The translations under genes were made by a program, and so were the position numbers. A model generated the notes under the pieces. That model saw nothing but the letters and a program-made list of their open reading frames with translations. It was not told where the DNA came from and searched no databases. DNA of 30,829 nucleotides, taken from assembly GCA_002346435.1 (NCBI GenBank), contig DDZT01000044.1:1-30829 (forward strand). The letters are read 5' to 3'. How positions within the stretch are numbered: the first letter of the stretch is position 1; every line of letters starts with the position of its first letter. Source of the stretch: Anaerolineales bacterium UBA3001 (GTDB taxonomy: Bacteria; Chloroflexota; Anaerolineae; Anaerolineales; UBA11657). This document shows positions 25,136 to 30,829 of this stretch, one piece after another.

Positions 25136-25333
25136 TCAAGCACCAATCACATCTATCAAATGAGAGACTTTCACCAACATACCTCGCAATTGTGGAGTGT
25201 CATTATGTTCTACCGTTTGGTTTAAACGACGAAGTCCAAGTGCCCTAATAGTACCCTTATGACGTTTACTGTAGCCAAGTGGGCTTTTAACCAAAGTGAT
25301 ACGTAAAGATTTACCCTTTGCTTTCTTGGCCAT
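25136..25333 (-). CDS. rpmD: 50S ribosomal protein L30
   Basis: A 65-residue protein, 'MAKKAKGKSLRITLVKSPLG' then 'YSKRHKGTIRALGLRRLNQ', a standard L30 fold. The start is the ATG at 25333, five bases after a GAGGAG, so the first seven codons are nested in the 3' end of rpsE (23-base overlap in another frame). A longer reading from 25363 would put that ribosome site inside the gene. Confidence 0.96.
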   Translation of the reverse strand: MAKKAKGKSLRITLVKSPLGYSKRHKGTIRALGLRRLNQTVEHNDTPQLRGMLVKVSHLIDVIGA

Positions 25334-25868
25334 TACGACTCCTCGTCCAAAACGGTTGAACATCTTCTATATTCTTTCCTCTGCGCTTAGCTTCTTCTAC
25401 AGGGTCTATCATCTCGGTCAAGCCCGCAAATGTAGCCTGAACTACGTTTAATACATTTGCGCTGCCCTGAGACTTAGTCAATATATCCTTGATACCAGCA
25501 CACTCAATCACTGCTCTAACCCCACCACCAGCTATAACTCCTGTACCAGGAGAAGCTGGTTTAAGAAGCACTCTGGCACCACTGACAGTCCCAACATGTT
25601 CATGTGGGATGGTAGTTCCAACCATAGGGATTTTACGCATGTTCTTCCTAGCTTTATCCGCTGATTTCCTGAGAGCATCAGGTACATTTTGAGCTCTACC
25701 AACACCAATGCCAACTCTGCCTCGATTATCGCCCACTACCATCACTGTTCTAAATCCAAATCGACGACCACCCTTAATCACCTTCGCAACTCTATTGATA
25801 TCAACGACTCGTTCGTCAAATTCATCGCGATCTTCTTCTCTTGCTCTTGGATTTTCAGTTCGCGCCAT
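25311..25868 (-). CDS. rpsE: 30S ribosomal protein S5
   Basis: A 185-residue fidelity protein. 'VIKGGRRFGFRTVMVVGDNRGRVGIG' opens the double-stranded-RNA-binding domain and 'SPGTGVIAGGGVRAVIECAGIKDILTKSQGS' is the second S5 block. The C-terminus carries a short tail ('SRNGQESKG') whose DNA also encodes the start of rpmD. Confidence 0.98.
   Translation of the reverse strand: MARTENPRAREEDRDEFDERVVDINRVAKVIKGGRRFGFRTVMVVGDNRGRVGIGVGRAQNVPDALRKSADKARKNMRKIPMVGTTIPHEHVGTVSGARVLLKPASPGTGVIAGGGVRAVIECAGIKDILTKSQGSANVLNVVQATFAGLTEMIDPVEEAKRRGKNIEDVQPFWTRSRNGQESKG
25339..25344 (-). promoter_or_regulatory. Shine-Dalgarno of rpmD inside rpsE
   Basis: GAGGAG on the minus strand, five bases before the rpmD ATG at 25333 and lying within rpsE codons. 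It decides the rpmD start. Confidence 0.65.
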
Positions 25869-25877
25869 TATTTTCTC

Positions 25878-26243
25878 CTAAAACTGCAAGCCGGCATCTC
25901 GCGCAGCATCTGCTAAAGCCTTCACTCTACCATGATATTTATATCCACTTCGATCAAACACTACTCTTTTGATACCTTGTTCCTTAGCCCGATCTGCGAC
26001 AACAGCACCGACAGTTTTTGCTCTGTCAATTTGAGTGCCCTTCTCGTCCTGATTCCGGAACTTTGATTCCAGTGTAGATGCTTGAGCTAAGGTTAGTCCT
26101 TGCTCATCATCTATCAATTGAGCCCAAATATGTTTAGCACTACGAAATACATTTAACCTAGGGCGGTCCGAAGTACCATAAACTTTTCTACGCACACGTT
26201 TGTGTCTTCGCTTGCGTGCAGTTGTCCGAGACTTATTTGCCAT
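25878..26243 (-). CDS. rplR: 50S ribosomal protein L18
   Basis: A 121-residue 5S rRNA-binding protein. The basic N-terminus 'MANKSRTTARKRRHKRVRRK' leads to 'RPRLNVFRSAKHIWAQLIDD', and the protein ends 'FDRSGYKYHGRVKALADAAR', the family's most conserved block. Starts two bases after rplF. Confidence 0.98.
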   Translation of the reverse strand: MANKSRTTARKRRHKRVRRKVYGTSDRPRLNVFRSAKHIWAQLIDDEQGLTLAQASTLESKFRNQDEKGTQIDRAKTVGAVVADRAKEQGIKRVVFDRSGYKYHGRVKALADAARDAGLQF

Positions 26244-26245
26244 AT

Positions 26246-26791
26246 CTACTCCACCTTACCAGCTTTACCAGCTTTTCGACGTACATATTCACCCTTGTAT
26301 CTAATACCTTTGCCCTTATAAGGTTCAGGGGGCCTCAAAGATCTAACATCAGCAGCTATTTGACCAACCAACTGCTTGTCTGCTCCCTTGACAATAATGA
26401 TACGAGAACTCCCATCAACCTCAAATTCAATCCCTGATGGCGCAGCTACTTTTACTGGGTGTGAGTAACCCAAACTTAATACAAGATCCTTACCTTGTAG
26501 CTCAGCTCTATATCCCACACCCTCAATTTGTAACTCTTTATCCCATCCATCAGTCACTCCAACGATCATGTTATTGATCAGCATACGTATAGTACCGTGC
26601 AATGCTCTTAATTCTGGTGCATCATTTGATCTTTCTACCAAAACAGCTCCATCATCTTGTCTAATCTCGAGTCCACTTCTTATACTTTGAGTTAACTCTC
26701 CTTTAGGACCAGTAATATGCACACCTACTTGATCAATCTGAACCTCAACTTTAGGCGGTATTGGTATAGGTTCCTTGCCTATGCGTGACAT
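26246..26791 (-). CDS. rplF: 50S ribosomal protein L6
   Basis: A 181-residue protein beside the sarcin-ricin loop. It starts 'MSRIGKEPIPIPPKVEV' and has two L6 repeats. The C-terminal 'SLRPPEPYKGKGIRYKGEYVRRKAGK' is the diagnostic signature. Complete, between rpsH and rplR. Confidence 0.98.
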   Translation of the reverse strand: MSRIGKEPIPIPPKVEVQIDQVGVHITGPKGELTQSIRSGLEIRQDDGAVLVERSNDAPELRALHGTIRMLINNMIVGVTDGWDKELQIEGVGYRAELQGKDLVLSLGYSHPVKVAAPSGIEFEVDGSSRIIIVKGADKQLVGQIAADVRSLRPPEPYKGKGIRYKGEYVRRKAGKAGKVE

Positions 26792-26806
26792 TTTATATAC
26801 CCCTAT

Positions 26807-27217
26807 TTACCAAATATGACATAACACTTCACCACCTACTCCTAACTTACGAGCACGTCGACCAGTCATCACACCTTTAGGTGTAGACATTATCGCGACA
26901 CCAATTCCTGAAAGCACACGTGGTATTCTACGCCTGCCAGCATATACACGCTGCCCTGGTTTACTAATACGCTTTATCCCACGTATAACAGGACGCCGCT
27001 CAAGTCTCTTGCCAACATAACGTATACTCAACTCAATCGAACTGTGCACACTATCTTGATTCACGATGTCATAACCTTCAATATATCCTTCATCTTGTAA
27101 TATACGAGCAATTGATACTTTTATTTTTGAATTGGGTACAGATGTGGACGTATGACCAGCAAGTAATGCTGTCCGTATACGATTTAACATGTCTCCAATT
27201 GGATCACTAATAGTCAT
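26807..27217 (-). CDS. rpsH: 30S ribosomal protein S8
   Basis: A 136-residue 16S rRNA binder. 'DPIGDMLNRIRTALLAGH' at the N-terminus and 'RRIPRVLSGIGVAIMSTPKGVMTGRRARKLGVGGEVLCHIW' at the C-terminus are typical. In other bacteria S8 represses the spc operon; no regulatory RNA element was traced here. Confidence 0.98.
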   Translation of the reverse strand: MTISDPIGDMLNRIRTALLAGHTSTSVPNSKIKVSIARILQDEGYIEGYDIVNQDSVHSSIELSIRYVGKRLERRPVIRGIKRISKPGQRVYAGRRRIPRVLSGIGVAIMSTPKGVMTGRRARKLGVGGEVLCHIW

Positions 27218-27235
27218 AAAATAATTTACCGTAAT

Positions 27236-27418
27236 TCACCAAGACGATTTAACTACGCCTGGAATTTGTCCTTTTAATGCTAGTTCTCTAAAACAAATGC
27301 GGCACAAGCCAAACCTCCGCATATACGCTCTTGGTCTCCCACATGAACCACAACGATTACGAACACGAGTTGCATATTTTCTACGCTGCTCGCGAATAAC
27401 AATAGATTTCTTAGCCAT
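27236..27418 (-). CDS. rpsZ: 30S ribosomal protein S14, zinc-binding type Z
   Basis: A 60-residue protein, 'MAKKSIVIREQRRKYATRVR' then 'NRCGSCGRPRAYMRRFGLCR'. Cys23, Cys26, Cys39 and Cys42 form the zinc site, so this is the short C+ form common in Gram-positives, Chloroflexota and thermophiles, not the 100-residue proteobacterial form. It sits two bases after rplE. Confidence 0.97.
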   Translation of the reverse strand: MAKKSIVIREQRRKYATRVRNRCGSCGRPRAYMRRFGLCRICFRELALKGQIPGVVKSSW

Positions 27419-27420
27419 AA

Positions 27421-27975
27421 TTAATACACCTTTTCATTTTCACGAAACGGCATGCCTAACATAGTTAGCAAACTTAACCCCTGCACATCATCAGGAGCTG
27501 TGGTAACTATAGTAATTTCCATGCCTCGCAACTTATCGATTTTGTCATAATTAATTTCTGGAAAGGCGAGTTGGTCCTGCATGCCCAAAGTAAAATTTCC
27601 ACGGCCATCAAATCCAGTAGGAGGTAATCCACGAAAGTCACGCACACGAGGCAATGTAATTTTCATCAATCTATCCAAAAAAGACCACATTCGCTCTCCC
27701 CTTAACGTAACCTTGGTTCCGACCGCACTTCCTTCACGAAGTTTAAAATTCGCTATACTCATCCTTGCACGCGTAATAACAGGTTGTTGACCAGTAATAG
27801 TAGCTAAATCTGATACAGCCGCGTCGAGAGATTTGCTATTAGTCAGAGCTTCCCCAAGACCTATATTCAATACTATTTTAGCGATACTGGGAACCTGCAT
27901 AGGATTGGTTAAACCATGCTCTTTCATTAGAGCTGGCGCTACTTCATTCCGAAAATATTTCTTCAAATCAGACAT
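27421..27975 (-). CDS. rplE: 50S ribosomal protein L5
   Basis: A 184-residue protein that binds 5S rRNA and contacts P-site tRNA. 'PSIAKIVLNIGLGEA', 'ITGQQPVITRARMSIANFKLREG' and 'FPEINYDKIDKLRGMEITIVTTA' are all typical. The C-terminus 'LLTMLGMPFRE' is standard. Follows rplX by 33 bases. Confidence 0.98.
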   Translation of the reverse strand: MSDLKKYFRNEVAPALMKEHGLTNPMQVPSIAKIVLNIGLGEALTNSKSLDAAVSDLATITGQQPVITRARMSIANFKLREGSAVGTKVTLRGERMWSFLDRLMKITLPRVRDFRGLPPTGFDGRGNFTLGMQDQLAFPEINYDKIDKLRGMEITIVTTAPDDVQGLSLLTMLGMPFRENEKVY

Positions 27976-28008
27976 AGATAATTTGACCTATAGTTTCAAT
28001 ATCCATTA

Positions 28009-28329
28009 TCATTCAAACGACGCACCACACTTTTTACAGACTCGTGTTTTCTGACCTTTATCTCTCTTAATACTTGTACGAACTGAAATATCGCACTTAG
28101 GACATACTAACATCACATTAGACACATGTATTGGAGCCTCAAACTCGATCATTCCAGCAGATAAGGGACGCTGTCCACCAGTTTCCTGCTGCTTCTGATG
28201 CTTCTTGCGTACGTTTGCTCCTTCCACTACAACCCCATGCCTGTCAGGCACTAGCTGAAGCACCTCGCCTCTTCTACCAGCGTCATTACCGGAAACAATC
28301 TCTACGGTATCACCTTTTCGAATATTCAT
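28009..28329 (-). CDS. rplX: 50S ribosomal protein L24
   Basis: A 106-residue assembly-initiating protein with an N-terminal KOW motif ('IRKGDTVEIVSGNDAGRRGEV'). The C-terminal extension ends in two CxxC pairs (Cys76/Cys79 and Cys98/Cys101) that would make a zinc ribbon, a form seen in many non-proteobacterial lineages. Confidence 0.97.
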   Translation of the reverse strand: MNIRKGDTVEIVSGNDAGRRGEVLQLVPDRHGVVVEGANVRKKHQKQQETGGQRPLSAGMIEFEAPIHVSNVMLVCPKCDISVRTSIKRDKGQKTRVCKKCGASFE

Positions 28330-28349
28330 ACCAAATCACCCACTCTCTT

Positions 28350-28721
28350 TTACAACACCTCTGGCGCCAAAGAAAGAATCTTTGAATAGCCCCGCGACCT
28401 AAGTTCGCGAGCTACCGGCCCAAAGATGCGTGTGCCTCTAGGATTTTTAGTTTCACCATCCAAAAGGACAGCAGCATTATCGTCAAAGCGGATCTGTGAT
28501 CCATCTTTACGCTGGAATTCCTTTGCAGTTCTGACAACCACAGCCCGAACAACCTCGCGTTTACTTGCGGCACTATTGGGCACTGCCGACTTGATCGAAG
28601 CTACAACTGTGTCACCCACTCCAGCGTATCTTCGCCTAGTTCCTCCAAGCACTCTGATGACTAGTATTTCACGTGCACCCGAGTTGTCCGCCACAGCAAG
28701 TCGCGATTCCTGTTGAATCAT
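28350..28721 (-). CDS. rplN: 50S ribosomal protein L14
   Basis: A 123-residue protein at the subunit interface and the RsfS site. It starts 'MIQQESRLAVADNSGAREIL' and ends 'RGTRIFGPVARELRSRGYSKILSLAPEVL', both diagnostic. The ATG directly abuts the rpsQ stop, with GGAG just upstream inside rpsQ, so translation is probably coupled. Confidence 0.98.
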   Translation of the reverse strand: MIQQESRLAVADNSGAREILVIRVLGGTRRRYAGVGDTVVASIKSAVPNSAASKREVVRAVVVRTAKEFQRKDGSQIRFDDNAAVLLDGETKNPRGTRIFGPVARELRSRGYSKILSLAPEVL

Positions 28722-29009
28722 TTATTTCTCCACATTTTCTGGAACAACTTCATATGCTGAAGTCCCAGCATTTACTACTTCTTCCAAGGACCAGCGCTTA
28801 AGTTTACTGATTGGCCGCGACTCAACAATACTAACTTTATCACCAACGTTCGCTTTTCCATGTTCATCGTGCACCAAATAATTATCTGTGACCCTCAACA
28901 CCTTACGATATAATGGATGCACCGTAGTTCTAGCAACCTTTACAGACACAGTTTTCTCGGAACTATTCTTTGTAACAAACCCAACAAGACGTCGTCTTTT
29001 ATTAGTCAT
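28722..29009 (-). CDS. rpsQ: 30S ribosomal protein S17
   Basis: A 95-residue OB-fold protein that binds 16S rRNA early in assembly; 'LVGFVTKNSSEKTVSVKVARTTVHPLYRKVL' is the S17 signature. The start is the ATG at 29009, which overlaps the rpmC stop as ATGACTAA and has GAGGA five bases upstream. An upstream reading from 29036 adds nine residues not seen in the family. The C-terminus is slightly longer than in E. coli. Confidence 0.97.
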   Translation of the reverse strand: MTNKRRRLVGFVTKNSSEKTVSVKVARTTVHPLYRKVLRVTDNYLVHDEHGKANVGDKVSIVESRPISKLKRWSLEEVVNAGTSAYEVVPENVEK

Positions 29010-29229
29010 TTTGTTCCTCAATCTGTGGATTATCAACAGACAAAAGAGCTCTCTCTCTTCTAATGGTCAACATTCTTGCTAAGTTGCGCCGCGTCTTACG
29101 AAATTGAGAGGTATCAGTTTCCTGGCCAATTGCTGTACGAAACCTTAAGTTAAACAAAGCTTCCCTCTGTTCATCTATTTGCCTATCCAACTCGTCTTCC
29201 GACATATCTCTTACCTCTGATATATGCAT
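29002..29229 (-). CDS. rpmC: 50S ribosomal protein L29
   Basis: A 75-residue helical protein at the exit tunnel rim, where signal recognition particle and trigger factor dock. 'EVRDMSEDELDRQIDEQREALFNLRF' and 'RKTRRNLARMLTIRRER' are the two helices. The ATG at 29229 overlaps the rplP stop by one base (TGATG); a GTG directly before is also possible. It has a short acidic tail past the usual end. Confidence 0.97.
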   Translation of the reverse strand: MHISEVRDMSEDELDRQIDEQREALFNLRFRTAIGQETDTSQFRKTRRNLARMLTIRRERALLSVDNPQIEEQND

Positions 29230-29666
29230 CACTTACCCCCACCAATAACATCAGAAGTGCGGTTAGTTCTTATCTGAACCTTAATTGGAAGCTTATGACT
29301 AGCTAAACGCAAGGCTTTTCTAGCTGTCTCATCATCCTCTGCACTAGCCAATTCGAATAACATCCGCCCAGGTCTTACTACTGCAACCCAATGGTCAACG
29401 CTTCCCTTACCTTTACCCATTCTAGTCTCAGCAGCTCGTTGAGTCACTGGTTTATCTGGAAATATCCTAATCCATACCTTACCCCGGCGCTTTAATGCTC
29501 TAACCATCGCCCTACGCGCAGCCTCAATTTGCCTCTGAGTTATCCACCCAGGCTCCATAGCCTGAAGTCCATACTCGCCAAAGTGAATTTCAGAACCACG
29601 TTGATCCTTGCCTCGCATTCGGCCTCGCATCTGCTTACGATACTTGACTCGTTTAGGCATTAACAT
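29229..29666 (-). CDS. rplP: 50S ribosomal protein L16
   Basis: A 145-residue protein near the A-site and the 5S rRNA. 'MLMPKRVKYRKQMRGRMRGK' is the family start, so the ATG at 29666 is chosen; GGAGG lies 11 bases upstream. In-frame GTG codons at 29675 and 29684 are too close to or upstream of that site. 'IRIFPDKPVTQRAAETRMGKGKGSVDHWVAVV' is the conserved core. Confidence 0.97.
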   Translation of the reverse strand: MLMPKRVKYRKQMRGRMRGKDQRGSEIHFGEYGLQAMEPGWITQRQIEAARRAMVRALKRRGKVWIRIFPDKPVTQRAAETRMGKGKGSVDHWVAVVRPGRMLFELASAEDDETARKALRLASHKLPIKVQIRTNRTSDVIGGGK

Positions 29667-29689
29667 TTCAGTCACAACCTCCACTTTCT

Positions 29690-30358
29690 CTAGGAACTAA
29701 CATACACATCGGATGTGTCTCCAACTTGGTCAGGTAGAACCTCGCCTCTATATATCCAAACTTTGACGCCTATCTTTCCATAAGTAGTGGCAGCTTCTGA
29801 CAAGGCATAATCAATATCTGCGCGCAATGTCTGAAGTGGTACTCGCCCTTCACGCATCCAAGTACGTCGAGACATATCCCATCCCCCTAAACGTCCCGAC
29901 ACACTAATCTTAATTCCTTTCGCTCCTTGACGCATTGCTTGACCTATAGCTCTTTTCATAGCTCTACTATAACTGATGCGCCTTTCTAACTGATTAGCCA
30001 CATTTTCAGCCACAAGTTTGGCTTCGAGATCTGGCTGAGTAATCTCCTCAACCTCCACTTTGCAAGCCATACCACAAAGCTTCTCAAGCTCCGCTCTCAT
30101 TTCCTTCACCTGCGCACCCTTTCTACCAATAACGATGCCAGGTTTTCCAGAAAAAATAGTGACGTGAACTTGATTAGGATATCTCTCTATCTCGACTCTT
30201 GCTATAGCCGCTCTTCTTCTACCCTCCAAGATCGACTTGCGAATGGCTATGTCTTGACCAAGTTGCTCACGATACACACTACCAGTCGCGAACCAACGAC
30301 CTTCCCACTCCTTTACCACCTTTAGCCTAAATCCAATAGGATGAACTTTACGACCCAT
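29690..30358 (-). CDS. rpsC: 30S ribosomal protein S3
   Basis: A 222-residue protein at the mRNA entry channel. It starts 'MGRKVHPIGFRLKVVKEWEGRWFA'. The KH domain carries 'GIVIGRKGAQVKEM' and the C-terminal domain 'GIKISVSGRLGGWDMSRRTWMREGRVPLQTLRADIDYA'. Complete, between rplV and rplP. Confidence 0.98.
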   Translation of the reverse strand: MGRKVHPIGFRLKVVKEWEGRWFATGSVYREQLGQDIAIRKSILEGRRRAAIARVEIERYPNQVHVTIFSGKPGIVIGRKGAQVKEMRAELEKLCGMACKVEVEEITQPDLEAKLVAENVANQLERRISYSRAMKRAIGQAMRQGAKGIKISVSGRLGGWDMSRRTWMREGRVPLQTLRADIDYALSEAATTYGKIGVKVWIYRGEVLPDQVGDTSDVYVSS

Positions 30359-30380
30359 ATTTCTGTTTTCTAATCCTCAA

Positions 30381-30728
30381 TTAGTCCTTTACCTGCACTA
30401 AAGTCACTTTTATATGTGCAGTTCTTCTTTTTATAGGCTTATAACGACCTCGTGCACCAAATTTGCGCCACATACGACTAGGACCTTCATCAACCAATAT
30501 AGACTGGACTAACATATCATCTTCAGACCAACCGAATTGCGACTCTGCATTAGCCGAAGCTGATTTAATAGCCTTAGTAATACTTACAGCAGCTGCATGA
30601 GGCAAATAACGCAATCGCGATATCGCATCTAACACCAGTTCACCTCGCACAAGATCCGCTACTAACCTTGCTTTCTGTGCAGATCCTGGAACTCTACTAG
30701 ATGTTGCAATAGCTATCTGATCATCCAC
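30381..30728 (-). CDS. rplV: 50S ribosomal protein L22
   Basis: A 115-residue protein whose beta-hairpin lines the peptide exit tunnel. 'RVPGSAQKARLVADLVRG' and 'RMWRKFGARGRYKPIKRRTAHIKVTL' (the hairpin tip and signature) are standard. Follows rpsS by 26 bases. Confidence 0.98.
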   Translation of the reverse strand: MDDQIAIATSSRVPGSAQKARLVADLVRGELVLDAISRLRYLPHAAAVSITKAIKSASANAESQFGWSEDDMLVQSILVDEGPSRMWRKFGARGRYKPIKRRTAHIKVTLVQVKD

Positions 30729-30754
30729 AATAAATTATCCTTAAAAAACACTAA

Positions 30755-30829
30755 TCAACTCACCATAGATCTTGGCAAATGTCCACGAAATGTCCTAGTA
30801 GGTGCAAATTCACCTAATTTATGACCAAC
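30755..30829 (-). CDS. rpsS: 30S ribosomal protein S19, C-terminal part only
   Basis: Only the last 24 codons and the TGA stop are in the window. They read 'VGHKLGEFAPTRTFRGHLPR' then SMVS, the classic S19 C-terminus, which contacts the 16S head and the A-site finger. The gene runs off the right edge; rplB and the rest of the S10 cluster should lie beyond it. Confidence 0.95.
   Translation of the reverse strand, partial: VGHKLGEFAPTRTFRGHLPRSMVS

Overview
This is a chromosomal window from an AT-rich bacterium (roughly 40% GC by eye) using the standard bacterial code with TAA, TAG and TGA stops. The most likely source is a member of Chloroflexota, perhaps a Dehalococcoidia/SAR202-like lineage. 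The grounds are the alpha-operon tail rpsM-rpsK-rpsD-rpoA-rplQ-truA-rplM-rpsI, the zinc-type S14, a YvcK with two N-terminal membrane helices, and a gliding-type ABC operon with a fused GldF-GldG protein and a DUF4340 partner. This placement is inference (about even odds). Essentially all of the window is ordinary core genome. I see no IS element, prophage, CRISPR array or toxin-antitoxin pair, and no gene-free stretch over 300 bases.

Layout. Bases 1-2817 (+ strand) hold a group 1 glycosyltransferase, a pirin-type cupin and a methylguanine-DNA methyltransferase, with loose spacing. Bases 2922-7702 (- strand) are a three-gene operon, gldA-like ATPase / GldF-GldG fusion / DUF4340, behind a good sigma-70-type promoter. 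Bases 7836-9982 (- strand) are ruvB then queA. A divergent control region at 9983-10094 also serves upp and a membrane sugar-phosphate transferase on the + strand (10095-11775). That pair converges on, and overlaps by 11 bases, the end of the next minus-strand group.

Bases 11765-16895 (- strand) read yvcK, gap, pgk, tpiA and a membrane metallopeptidase-like gene. This joins lower glycolysis to a regulator of carbon flux and cell-wall precursors. A single tRNA-Pro(CGG) on the + strand with its own near-consensus promoter sits at 16970-17044.

Bases 17198-30829 (- strand) are the S10-spc-alpha ribosomal superoperon. In transcription order it reads rpsS (partial), rplV, rpsC, rplP, rpmC, rpsQ, rplN, rplX, rplE, rpsZ, rpsH, rplF, rplR, rpsE, rpmD, rplO, secY, adk, map, rpmJ, rpsM, rpsK, rpsD, rpoA, rplQ, truA, rplM, rpsI, ending in an intrinsic terminator. 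infA is missing from its usual place between map and rpmJ.

The genes form a growth module: ribosome, RNA polymerase alpha, protein export and maturation, ATP-generating glycolysis, pyrimidine salvage, tRNA modification and recombination repair. The points most worth a second look are truA, whose real N-terminus has no ATG/GTG/TTG and seems to start at an ATT overlapping the rplQ stop; the GldF-GldG fusion operon; the metallopeptidase-like membrane protein after tpiA; a predicted leaderless ruvB; and the missing infA. I did not find a clearly new multi-gene system.
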